64,000 nucleotides of DNA from assembly GCF_014217805.1 (NCBI RefSeq), contig NZ_CP055156.1:3230585-3294584 (forward strand), read 5' to 3'. This document shows positions 8,986 through 16,935 of this stretch, one piece after another. The notes below the pieces were generated by a model. It worked only from the letters and a program-made list of their open reading frames with translations, had not been told where the DNA came from and did not search any database. A program made the translations under genes and the position numbers. How positions within the stretch are numbered: position 1 is the stretch's first letter; each line of letters opens with the position of its first letter. Origin of the DNA: Adhaeribacter swui (lineage in GTDB: Bacteria; Bacteroidota; Bacteroidia; Cytophagales; Hymenobacteraceae).

Positions 8986-9855
8986 ATGAACAAAAATCAC
9001 TTGGTAAAATCTTGTTTAATGGGCGCTTTGTTGTTGGGTTTTACGCAAATAAGCAATCTGGCGGTGGCGCAAACCGTAAGCCTGGTTAAAAAATGGGAGA
9101 CCCCCGCTACTCTAAAAGAACCGGAATCGGTGTTGTACGACAAAGCCAACAAGGTGCTTTATGCTTCTAACATTAACAACCCGGCGGGCAACGCCGATGG
9201 CAATGGTTCTATCGCCCGGATTGCTTTAAACGGCAAAATCGAGAAAGTAGAGTGGGTAGTAGGTGGAATGGATTCGCCGAAAGGTTTGGGTTTATCGAAA
9301 GGGCTTTTGTACGTAGCCGATTTAACTAAGGTAGTGGTAATTGATGTTAAAACGGCCAAACTGGTGCGTACCATTCCGGTAAAAGATGCCGGCATGTTAA
9401 ACGATATTACCGTGGATGCGCAAGGCGTGGTGTATGTGTCGGATTCAGATAAAAAACGGGTGTACCGTCTTAATAACAACCAGGCCGAAGTATGGCTGGA
9501 AAAAGACCATTTCCAAAAACCGAACGGTTTGCTGGCGCACCAGAACAAATTTTACATGATTGATATGACTGCCGGCATTTTTTACGAAGTAAACAAAAAT
9601 ACCAAAGAACTGCGCAAAATTGCCGAAGGCTTAATCGGCGGAGATGGCATTATTCCGTACGGTAAAGATTTTATAATTTCCAACTGGAACGGCGAAATCA
9701 ACTACGTTACGGCGGCTGGCCAGGTAACCAAACTGCTCGATACCAAAGCCGAAAAAGTAAATGCCGCCGATATTGAATATATTCCCGAGCAAAATTTATT
9801 GTTAGTACCTACTTTTTTCGCGAATAAAGTAGTGGCTTATGAAGTTAAAAAGTAA
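8986..9855 (+). CDS. Secreted SMP-30/gluconolactonase-like beta-propeller protein
   Basis: A 289-residue protein with a signal peptide ending near LAVAQ (residue about 29). The rest is a six-bladed propeller of the SMP-30/LRE type: EPESVLYDKANKVLYASN, SPKGLGLSKGLLYVADL, LNDITVDAQGVVYVSDSDKKRVYRL, PNGLLAHQNKFYMID and IISNWNGEINYV. The Glu at the first blade and the Asn/Asp positions in LNDITVD and PNGL resemble metal ligands of gluconolactonases, but I cannot prove activity. Its position behind a periplasmic mutarotase suggests a role in sugar acid or lactone metabolism. It ends at a strong bidirectional terminator. Confidence 0.75.
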   Translation: MNKNHLVKSCLMGALLLGFTQISNLAVAQTVSLVKKWETPATLKEPESVLYDKANKVLYASNINNPAGNADGNGSIARIALNGKIEKVEWVVGGMDSPKGLGLSKGLLYVADLTKVVVIDVKTAKLVRTIPVKDAGMLNDITVDAQGVVYVSDSDKKRVYRLNNNQAEVWLEKDHFQKPNGLLAHQNKFYMIDMTAGIFYEVNKNTKELRKIAEGLIGGDGIIPYGKDFIISNWNGEINYVTAAGQVTKLLDTKAEKVNAADIEYIPEQNLLLVPTFFANKVVAYEVKK

Positions 9856-9901
9856 AGGTTTATAGCAAGGAAAATCTTGCTTCCTTTTTTTAATTTTTTA
9901 C

Positions 9902-9950
9902 TGAAGGCCTTTAAAAGCTGCTTGCGCGCCAGAGCTTTTAAAGGCCTTCA
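9902..9950. terminator. Bidirectional intrinsic terminator
   Basis: Perfect 18-bp stem (9902-9919 with 9933-9950) with core GAAGGCCTTTAAAAGCT and a 13-nt GC-rich loop, located between convergent genes. Confidence 0.88.
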
Positions 9951-9963
9951 TCATTTTTAATAG

Positions 9964-10416
9964 TTAATGCCGCGATTGTACTAATTGGTATTGTTTGCCA
10001 TCGTTGGCTAAAGCATCCGTAAATAATTTAAAATGTTCCCTGGCGGTGGTTTCGCCAAACATTTTAACCAGTAAATTTTCAATGTCGTAATTACCTTTCC
10101 TTATTACCGGGTCCATAATAAAAAAGTAGGCGTAGGTACCATCCGGCTCGGCGGCGGTAGGATGTAAAATGCGGGTTTGGCGAAAAACTTTTTGTTCGTC
10201 TTTGCTTAATTTATTAGCTCCCGGCCAGAAAATTTCGTGCACAAAACGTTCGTATTGAGCACGTTTATCAGCCTTTACGTAATTCACAATCACCCAAACC
10301 GAATCACCCGGAGCGGCGGAAATGCGCGGTGGTTGCTTGCTTTGACTATGCGCCTGGCCCGGCATAAATCCCATTAATAAAGTGGCTACAGCCAGCGGAA
10401 GTAATAGTGCTTTCAT
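9964..10416 (-). CDS. Secreted protein of unknown function, possible ABM-like fold
   Basis: A 150-residue protein with a clear signal peptide (MKALLLPLAVATLLMGFMPGQAHS, cleavage about residue 24). The mature part has one strand-helix-strand pattern: DSVWVIVNYVKADKRAQYERFVHEIFWPGA, then TYAYFFIMDPVIRKGNYDIENLLVKMFGE. This resembles dimeric alpha/beta-barrel (ABM-like) proteins, but I do not recognise a named family. It is monocistronic and convergent with the SMP-30-like gene, sharing its terminator. The upstream 450 bp are non-coding. Treat as exported hypothetical. Confidence 0.7.
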   Translation of the reverse strand: MKALLLPLAVATLLMGFMPGQAHSQSKQPPRISAAPGDSVWVIVNYVKADKRAQYERFVHEIFWPGANKLSKDEQKVFRQTRILHPTAAEPDGTYAYFFIMDPVIRKGNYDIENLLVKMFGETTAREHFKLFTDALANDGKQYQLVQSRH

Positions 10417-10867
10417 GGGTTGTTTTAAATTTAGTGGATAAATAGTTTAATTGCTTTTTATTCAACGGGTGCAAAAAGATTTCTAAAACTGGATGAGCTC
10501 GGTCGGGAAGGCAGCTTAAAAATAAATGCTTTTAAAAAACACTTATTTTTTGCAACTACTTAGTTATTAATAAGAAAGGTTGTAATTCTATAAATTTAAA
10601 ATTTTTCTTAAATAATGCAAACAGGAGCGTTTAAGAATAATTTTAAATTCATAACCGAGTGAAATGGCTTAACCATTAACCTGTTAAGGTTATTTTGGGC
10701 GGCCTGATAAATAGACATTCTCCAGATAATAAGCAAAAAGAACAGCCCGCTGGTAATTACGATTTTGGTTACTATAATTCTTAAAATTTAATAGAACTGG
10801 TAAATCAGAATTATTGCCTGAGCCGTAATAGCAGGTTTGTATTTTCTGGTTTTTTAAAAATATTATT
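10417..10867. other. 450-bp divergent gap, no gene seen
   Basis: AT-rich sequence between the exported hypothetical gene and the MFS exporter. It holds short inverted segments around 10670-10695 but no strong hairpin, repeat or RNA gene that I can identify. Confidence 0.4.
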
Positions 10868-12064
10868 TTGTTATACCAAGCAACTGCTCCCAGCACAACC
10901 AGCAGATATACCCTGTTAATTATTCTGACCTTAGGCATTCTTACGGCCATAGGCTCCATATCCATTGATATGTATTTGCCGGCTTTTCCGGTAATGGCTC
11001 GGTATTTTAATGTGCCGATGGTACGCATGGAAAATTCGGTTACGATTTTTCTTTTCGGAATGGCTTTCGGGCAATTATTTCTGGGTCCTTTATCGGATGT
11101 GTGGGGCCGGATGAGGCCTTTAAAAGCTGGCTTGCTGGTATATATCTTATGCGCTACGGCAAGCGTACTTACGGGCAACTTTACCTCTTTCTTAATCTGG
11201 CGCTTTTTGCAGGGATTGGCCGGAAGTGCCTGCCAGGTTATTGCGCGGGCTCTGGTGAATGATTTATACGGCGACAAAAAAGCAGCGCATGTTTTTACCT
11301 TACTCCAAATTATTATGGGCATTTCGCCAATACTGGCACCCATGATTGGCGGTTTTTTGGCCGAGGCGGCTACCTGGAAATACCTGTTTTTGATTATGGC
11401 GCTAATTTCGGGGGTGGCGTTGCTTGGGTGTTACACTATTTTACCTCCCGGCAAAACACCCGCCGAAAATAAAGGTTTGCACTGGTCCACTATCCGGTTG
11501 GGGTACAGGCAAGCTATTATAAGTCCGGCATTTGTGAATTACGCTTTGGTGCGGGCTATCAGCAACAGTGCGGCTTTTTCGTTTGTTACGGCCTCGCCGT
11601 TTGTGTTTACCCAACTGTACCATTTAAGTAAAAAGCAATACGGTTTTATGTTTTCGGGTCTGGCCCTGGGCATTATTCTGGCGGGCATTGGCAATACTTT
11701 TTTACTCAAGCGTTTCCCGGTAAAAAGCATTACCCGGTTCGGGATTATCGTTCAGATGCTGGCCGGGCTAGCGGGCTTTTTCATTATTTTTTATCAAGGT
11801 CCACTAATTGCGTTGGTAGGCGTTTTGCTTTTGTTCCTGAGTATGTTGGGGCTTATTTTGCCCAATGCCACGGCTTTGTATTTGGCGGCAGTTCCGGCTT
11901 ACAACGGCTCGGCTTCGGCGCTTGTAGGTTCTATGAGTTATTTGTCGGCCTTTTTAATTACTTCCTTGCTCAGTTTGCTGCATAATCACACCGCCTATCC
12001 TATGATTGGTATGATGGGGGGCTGCACCTTACTGGCTTTTCTCTGTTTGAAGTATAAAAATTAA
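10868..12064 (+). CDS. Bcr/CflA family drug-resistance MFS transporter
   Basis: A 398-residue membrane protein with about 12 hydrophobic segments. The first segment ends in SISIDMYLPAFPVMARYF, the hallmark Asp-containing motif of the Bcr/CflA branch of drug:H+ antiporters, and GPLSDVWGRMRP is the conserved loop 2-3 motif of MFS carriers. It likely exports hydrophobic antibiotics or metabolites across the inner membrane. The only in-frame ATG lies inside transmembrane segment 1, so the TTG at 10868 is the best start; an in-frame stop at 10829 limits alternatives. The gene is followed within about 30 bp by the hairpins of the REP transposase unit. Confidence 0.87.
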   Translation: MLYQATAPSTTSRYTLLIILTLGILTAIGSISIDMYLPAFPVMARYFNVPMVRMENSVTIFLFGMAFGQLFLGPLSDVWGRMRPLKAGLLVYILCATASVLTGNFTSFLIWRFLQGLAGSACQVIARALVNDLYGDKKAAHVFTLLQIIMGISPILAPMIGGFLAEAATWKYLFLIMALISGVALLGCYTILPPGKTPAENKGLHWSTIRLGYRQAIISPAFVNYALVRAISNSAAFSFVTASPFVFTQLYHLSKKQYGFMFSGLALGIILAGIGNTFLLKRFPVKSITRFGIIVQMLAGLAGFFIIFYQGPLIALVGVLLLFLSMLGLILPNATALYLAAVPAYNGSASALVGSMSYLSAFLITSLLSLLHNHTAYPMIGMMGGCTLLAFLCLKYKN

Positions 12065-12093
12065 CGGCAGAAGCATTGCCGCTATCAATAGAA

Positions 12094-12167
12094 CCTCCAT
12101 CTAAAGATGGAGGTAATTTAGGCAGTGTAGGATGCAGGATTAGATTATTTTAAAATAAATTATTAGC
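12094..12167 (+). repeat. Upstream REP-like hairpin and conserved tail
   Basis: The hairpin CCTCCATCT-AA-AGATGGAGG (12094-12113) is followed by a tail containing GATGCAGGATTAGATTATTTT and AAAATAAAT. The same tail, with about eight differences, follows the hairpin at 12626, so the two form a direct repeat flanking the transposase gene. Confidence 0.75.
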
Positions 12168-12169
12168 CT

Positions 12170-12589
12170 ATGCCTTATATAAAAGTTTGGATTCATTTTG
12201 TATGGTCTACTAAAAACCGGGAGCCCTACTTAACAAAAGAAATCAGGACCCAGATATTTCGGCATATCAGAGAAAACGCCCAAGAAAAGGGTATTTACAT
12301 TGACTTTATCAATGGCCATATCGATCATGTCCATTGTTTGGTTTCCTTGGGGTTGAATCAAAATGTAGCTAAAGTGATGCAGCTCATCAAAGGCGAATCT
12401 GCTTTTTGGATTAATCAGAATAATCTTTGCCTCGCTAAATTTGAATGGCAGGATGAATATTTTGCAGTATCCGTCAGCGAATCAATGGTAAACAAGGTGC
12501 GGGAGTATATCAAAAATCAGGAAGCCCATCATCAGTTAAAATCTTACCAAGAAGAGCAAGAAGATTTTAAACGCTTGTATGGTTTTTGA
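12170..12589 (+). CDS. REP-associated tyrosine transposase (Y1_Tnp, IS200/IS605 TnpA-like)
   Basis: A 139-residue HUH-type single-strand transposase. The metal-binding HUH motif is His53-Val54-His55 in DHVHCLVSL, and the likely nucleophile is Tyr113 in REYIKNQEAHH. The N-terminus YIKVWIHFVWSTKNREPYL is the standard start of the Y1_Tnp (PF01797, COG1943) family. Length is normal and there is no frameshift, so the enzyme may be active. It would nick single-stranded DNA at REP hairpins such as those flanking it. GC content is somewhat lower than its neighbours, consistent with transfer. It lies between an MFS gene and the 3' end of a nucleoside hydrolase gene. Confidence 0.9.
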   Translation: MPYIKVWIHFVWSTKNREPYLTKEIRTQIFRHIRENAQEKGIYIDFINGHIDHVHCLVSLGLNQNVAKVMQLIKGESAFWINQNNLCLAKFEWQDEYFAVSVSESMVNKVREYIKNQEAHHQLKSYQEEQEDFKRLYGF

Positions 12590-12590
12590 A

Positions 12591-12727
12591 GCCGCTATCT
12601 AAAGATAGCGGCAATGCATATAAATCCTCCATCTGAAGATGGAGGCAATTCAGGGAGTAAATGATGCAGAATTGGATTATTTTTAAAATAAATCTCTCCC
12701 TGAATTGCCACTAGCTTCAGCTAGTGG
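12591..12727 (+). repeat. Cluster of three REP-like hairpins with a long inverted repeat
   Basis: Three 9-10-bp stems with 2-nt loops: GCCGCTATCT-AA (12591-12612), CCTCCATCT-GA (12626-12645) and CCACTAGCT-TC (12708-12727). Between the last two lies a 14-bp inverted repeat, GGCAATTCAGGGAG at 12644-12657 and its complement at 12696-12709. The final hairpin overlaps the stop codon of the minus-strand nucleoside hydrolase gene. Confidence 0.82.
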
Positions 12728-13776
12728 ATTTTAATGGGGGGCGCTACCATTAAATCTTCAATTTCTCGGGCTACTTCGGCGGCAGGCCGGTTTAAAAGTA
12801 AATAACTGTGATTTTTATCGGTATCCTGGCGCCATTCGTTTTTGCCGGTTTCATCTATAAAATTGTAGCCATTGCTTTCCAGTTTCCAGTTATTTTGCAG
12901 GCCACGCACTGCGTACAGCACGGCCGTTTGGTCCCAACTCTGGCGGTCGTGGGTGGTAGAGTCTACGAAAGGATGGTTTTCGAACGAAGCCCGGACGGGG
13001 CTATTTTTAGGAGCTTCGGTGAGTAAACGGTTGCCGGTACGGATGGCTTCGCCTATTTCGAAGCCGCTGTAAACGATAGGCGTAGGCCAGGTTTCGGCCA
13101 CCAGTTTAGAGGCATCCGGCGAAATTTTAATATTCCACTCGTGGCCTTTCTGGAAACCGGCGCCCATTACCGTCAGCATTTTTACTTTTTGCTTCACCAA
13201 ATCAGGGCCACTTAAATTGCTGTAACTATCCGGACCGGTTTTTAACAAATCGGCGAGTAAGCGTTCCGGGCCAACCGCTACAATTACCACGCTGGTATCT
13301 GCTTGCTTAGCTAAAATTTGCCGGTATAAGCTAACCGCGTCCGGGGCGTCTTTGCCGGATTTTAAATCGTGCGGAAAATTTTTGGCCAGCTTGGTATTGT
13401 AATGGTCCCACAACTCGCCCAAATATTTAAAATTTCCTTTGTAGGTGCCAATGGGTATATCGGGGCGGCCGTAATACGTGTTAATTACATCCAGGGCCGG
13501 TGCGCCCATGGGGTCCTGCATCGGGAACATGGTAGCCAGTATTTCTACTTCGCCTTTATCGGCAAACTGGTGCAGTAAAGCCATGGCGGCGGCATCGTCG
13601 CAATCCTGCCCGATATCGCTATCCAGAATAATTTTTAAAGGTTTTTTCTGAACGGCGTCCGCTGTTTTAGTTGATGAATCGGTAGTATTGGTCGTATCGG
13701 TTGTTTTTGATTGACAGCCGGCCCAGAAAAGACTGCCGCAAAATAAAAGTAGAAAGGGAAGTTTCGTTTTCTTCAT
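12721..13776 (-). CDS. Nucleoside hydrolase lipoprotein (IUNH family)
   Basis: From the ATG at 13776 the protein has 351 residues. It starts MKKTKLPFLLLFCGSLFWAGC, a lipoprotein signal with Cys21, which is why I prefer this start to the longer open frame reaching 13908. A Thr-rich linker leads to the inosine-uridine nucleoside hydrolase domain: the Ca-binding Asp cluster appears as DSDIGQDCDDAAAM (52-64) in place of DTDPGxDDA, and VGPERLLADLL follows near the middle. The enzyme cleaves ribonucleosides to base plus ribose, here in the periplasm. The stop codon (12721-12723) lies inside a REP hairpin, so the last residues may derive from that insertion. Monocistronic. Confidence 0.88.
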   Translation of the reverse strand: MKKTKLPFLLLFCGSLFWAGCQSKTTDTTNTTDSSTKTADAVQKKPLKIILDSDIGQDCDDAAAMALLHQFADKGEVEILATMFPMQDPMGAPALDVINTYYGRPDIPIGTYKGNFKYLGELWDHYNTKLAKNFPHDLKSGKDAPDAVSLYRQILAKQADTSVVIVAVGPERLLADLLKTGPDSYSNLSGPDLVKQKVKMLTVMGAGFQKGHEWNIKISPDASKLVAETWPTPIVYSGFEIGEAIRTGNRLLTEAPKNSPVRASFENHPFVDSTTHDRQSWDQTAVLYAVRGLQNNWKLESNGYNFIDETGKNEWRQDTDKNHSYLLLNRPAAEVAREIEDLMVAPPIKIH

Positions 13777-13998
13777 AGCGTAATTGTAGGTGCTGAACAG
13801 GTAAAAGACTTGGTAAGATACTGAAACTAAAATAAAATGAAAGAGAGAAGAAAACGCTTTTAATGCTGGTATCCAAAATCTTGAGCCGGATAAATCAGGT
13901 TTAACCATACTTTATGATTCGTACTAATCCACAAATAGCATCTGGTAAATAATTTTGGTGTATTTAAAGTGTTGATTAATAAGCTTTTTTAAAAAAAC

Positions 13999-14394
13999 TT
14001 AAACCGCTTTTAGCCACGATTCGGCGTTTTCAAAACTGTCGAAGGTAATGGCCATTACATCGCGAATGTTAAAACTTAAAGTAGCGTCGGTAGAAAGGCG
14101 GCTGTAGGTATTGGGCGAGTAAACCCAGGCAAAAAAGCTGCAACCGGCTTGGTGCATGCGCGGAAACCAATCCACGGCTACCCACTCCGCCGCATCGGAC
14201 CAAATGCTGGAAACCCGGGTGTTATCGTTTAATACTTTTTTGCATTTTTCTTTTTGCAGATAGTACAAGATTTTTTCGCAACCATCTATTACGCTTTCCT
14301 TGGTTTGGTTGCCCGTCCAATCGGCGTACAAAATATCCGTTACCGTGTTATAAGAGATGTTAATGTGCGGATCAAAAAGAAATAATTTATGCAT
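13999..14394 (-). CDS. SpoIIAA/STAS-like small protein A
   Basis: A 131-residue soluble protein without signal peptide. It shows a beta-strand with YADWTGNQTKESVIDGCEKIL, then CKKVLNDNTRVSSIW, AAEWVAVDWFPRMHQAGCSFFAWVYSP and a final helix FENAESWLKAV. This is the pattern of SpoIIAA-like or STAS/SEC14-related proteins in Bacteroidota: a short alpha/beta fold where a Trp-(T/S)-Gly strand is followed by a helix and an L-N-D strand. It is divergent from a paralogue at 14546, and a third family member is at 51211. No catalytic residues are evident; a regulatory or ligand-binding role is plausible but unproven. Confidence 0.72.
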   Translation of the reverse strand: MHKLFLFDPHINISYNTVTDILYADWTGNQTKESVIDGCEKILYYLQKEKCKKVLNDNTRVSSIWSDAAEWVAVDWFPRMHQAGCSFFAWVYSPNTYSRLSTDATLSFNIRDVMAITFDSFENAESWLKAV

Positions 14395-14545
14395 TATTCA
14401 GTAGAATTTTAGAAAAAATGGTGTTTTTAACGGAGTAAATATTATGATAATTAAATAGTAATTTACTAATTGGTTTTTAGGAGGAACTTACAGCATATTT
14501 AAGGTAATTTTTATTGATGCAAGCTATTTACCCAGAATACCCTAG

Positions 14546-14959
14546 ATGAAACAAGAACTTAAGAATGCATTCGGCCGGGTTTTTCTAACCATTGAGGTAG
14601 ACCATAAAAATAAATGGGTATCGGTAAATTGGACGGGCTACTTAACCGAAGACAATATTAAGACCGGTGTTCTGGCTTATACCCAAACCATGGCCGACGC
14701 AAAGTTGCATTGTGTGTTAAACGATACCAGTCAGATTTTAGGGGGGTGGGACCATTCGCTGGAGTGGGTGATAAACGAATGGGCGCCCCGGGCTTCGCGG
14801 GCAGGTTTAAAATATTTTGCCCTGGTATCTACCCCCGAATCGTTTGCCGACTCCACGGCATCAACTTTTAAAGCTAACCTAAAATCTTTTCGGGCCAAGG
14901 TTTTTAACGACATAATAAAGGCCGAAGATTGGTTGCGGCGGTTTTCGTTGCGCAGTTAA
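14546..14959 (+). CDS. SpoIIAA/STAS-like small protein B
   Basis: A 137-residue soluble paralogue of the protein encoded at 13999-14394. Shared blocks are VNWTGYLTEDNIKTGV, LHCVLNDTSQILGGW, SLEWVINEWAPRASRAGLKYFALVSTP and a closing helix KAEDWLRRF. The same spacing between the WTG strand, the LND strand and the paired aromatic helix argues for a common fold rather than chance. The two genes start back to back about 150 bp apart, so they may share a regulatory region or have arisen by inverted duplication. It ends before a strong terminator hairpin. Function unknown. Confidence 0.72.
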   Translation: MKQELKNAFGRVFLTIEVDHKNKWVSVNWTGYLTEDNIKTGVLAYTQTMADAKLHCVLNDTSQILGGWDHSLEWVINEWAPRASRAGLKYFALVSTPESFADSTASTFKANLKSFRAKVFNDIIKAEDWLRRFSLRS

Positions 14960-15013
14960 GGTTTTAATTTAACGTGCGTTCGATAAAAGCATTTCCGGTA
15001 CAAACAATAAATG

Positions 15014-15069
15014 ATAGAAAAGGCAGCAAATAAAATTTTTTAAAAATTTCTATTTGCTGCCTTTTCTAT
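15014..15069. terminator. Bidirectional intrinsic terminator
   Basis: A 19-bp perfect stem (15014-15032 with 15051-15069), core GAAAAGGCAGCAAATA, between convergent genes (STAS-like B and the broken M81 peptidase). Confidence 0.87.
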
Positions 15070-15075
15070 TGCGGG

Positions 15076-16685
15076 TTACAGCTTATCCGAAGCGGGTACC
15101 AGTTTTGCCGTCAGGTCGGGGTCTTTCATATCTTTATCGAACGGGAACATGGGGCGTTTAATTCTTTTGTAAGTTAATCCTTCCAGGTTTTGGTCAACAC
15201 CGCCCACGGTTAAGGCCATTAGCCAATCGGCACGCATGGCGTAGAGTTCCGGCTCCAGGTAACCAATTTTAACCACCACAATATCGGCTTTACGCGGGTT
15301 TAGGCCCAAACGGGTAAAATCAGCTTCTTTGTGGTAGGGTTTCCGTTTTTTGGTAACAATTACGTGTACGTTACCCACTTTTACGACAACTTCAGTTTCG
15401 GCGTTTTTATCGCCGTGTTCAATGGCGGTAACGGTACCGGTTAGTTTTACCGGCGGCGCAAAACGAGCATCTACCTGGGCGCCGGCAGTAGCGCTTATTT
15501 TGCCACCTACCCCCACTTCTACGGCTTTTTGTACCAACTCGGGTCCCGGAATAGACGCGTAAATTAACGAAGGGCCGTTTTCGGTTTTAAATTCTGGTCG
15601 GGCTAGTATTTGGGTTATGGTCCAGGTTACGTCGCCGGCGCCGCCGGCGGTGGGGTTATCGCCGGAATCGCTGATAAAGAAAGGATGTTTGTCGCTGGAA
15701 AGGCTTTATCCAGGCATTCTTGCAACGTACCGGTAGGGGCCACAAAGGCAAACTGTTTACGGGCATCCCAGAAACTTTTCGCCAGTTTTTCGGCCGTTTG
15801 GGTTACTTTGGTTTTATCGTCGCCGGTAACCATTACTACGCCGTGGTTGCGGGGTTCGTCGGCCCAGGCGTAGCCAATCCAGATGGCCGCATCAATAATG
15901 CCGGGCTGAACGGTGGCCGGGGCAACGGCCTGGTAAACGCTTTTGCCGGGCTCAATGCGGGTGCTGGTTTTTTCGCCTGGTAGTAAAATAGGCACCGGAA
16001 TCCAAGCTTTATAGGCCGGTTTGCCCTTGCCACTTTCCAGGCGGGTGAGTAAATTTTGCACGGCCCGTCTTTTTGATTGCATGGCATCTTCGTGGGGAGC
16101 CATGCGGTAGCAGGTAATTAAATCGGTGTTTTGGGCCAGCCGCCAGGAAACGTTACCGTGTAAATCCATACAAGTAGAAATTACGGGTTTGGTGCCGATT
16201 ACTTGCCGGATGCGGGTAATAAAATCACCTTCCGGATCGTCGAGCCCCACCACACTCATGGCTCCGTGGATATCGTAGAATAAGCCATCGTAAGGTCCGT
16301 TCTTTTTTAAAAAATCCAACGTTTGCTTTACTAAAGATTCGTAAGCCTCGCGGGTTACCGCGCCGCCGGGCAACGATTTCCCCACTAAACTGGGCAGCCA
16401 GGTTGCTTTTTTACGTAATACCGAATCGGTGGCAAAGAAAGGATAAGGTGTAAAAACATCGGTGCCGTAGCGCGCATGAAAAGCTTCTTCGGTGGTAAGC
16501 GCCGGCGAAAAAGTACTCGACTCAATGCCCAAACCGGCAATGGCAATGCGGGGCAAAGCCTTTGTCTGGTAAGTTGATGGTTGGTTGGATGCGGAAGTTG
16601 TTGTTCGAATTTCTTCCAGCACCGAGGAAATAGCCGTAGTTAAAACCAGGCTGATAGAAAAAATAAAGCAAAGCAGTAGTTTCAT
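15076..16685 (-). pseudogene. M81-family (MlrC-like) metallopeptidase, single-base frameshift
   Basis: The ATG at 16685 opens a signal peptide (MKLLLCFIFSISLVLTTAISS) and an M81 N-terminal domain with GLYDxHGA-like blocks: LFYDIHGAMSVVGLDDPEG, STCMDLHGNVS and YRMAPHEDAM. Near 15705 the frame breaks: the next residues continue correctly only one base over, as DKHPFFISDSGDNPTAGG, the conserved MlrC C-terminal motif, and the rest (GPELVQKAVEVGVGGKIS to TAKLVPASDKL) ends at 15076. The span is 1610 bp, one base short of 537 codons, so a single base has been lost, most simply a T from the run in GCCTTTCCAGC (coding strand). The intact product would be about 536 residues, normal for the family. Either a true pseudogene or a sequencing error. 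Confidence 0.85.
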
Positions 16686-16935
16686 AGATAATTTTCTAAG
16701 TACCCGGCAGATTTATAGCGTTTGGTTTAAAATTAGAAAGAATAAACTGAATTTTAAAAAATGCCCTTAAAAAAGAAGCTATTTTCTGAAAAGAAGATCT
16801 TTTTACCTACTGATAGGTCTGAAATTATGTGTCTGTTTTTGGGTAGATGAAGGATTAAAGACTTAGGGTGGGAAAACTGTAAAAGGGATTATTCCGGATT
16901 CGGCTACGGTTAGCTTATTGTTACGCAGCTTTTGT

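Larger units (their letters stand above)
12073..12727 (+). mobile_element. REP-associated tyrosine transposase unit (REPtron-like)
   Basis: The unit consists of a single Y1 transposase gene (12170-12589) enclosed by small palindromes. Upstream: a half-palindrome at 12073-12085 complementary to 12605-12617, and a full hairpin at 12094-12113. Downstream: hairpins at 12591-12612, 12626-12645 and 12708-12727. A sequence of about 70 bp following the 12094 hairpin is repeated in direct orientation after the 12626 hairpin. No transposon target duplication or second gene (TnpB) is present. This layout matches TnpA-REP (RAYT) loci rather than a complete IS200/IS605 element. Confidence 0.75.

Noticed and set aside
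10690-11343. A 217-codon minus-strand frame over the MFS exporter
   Set aside because: It overlaps the well-supported Bcr/CflA gene on the other strand and its sequence has no signal of a protein family.
13777-13908. N-terminal extension of the nucleoside hydrolase to 13908
   Set aside because: The internal ATG at 13776 begins a proper lipoprotein signal; the extension would bury it.
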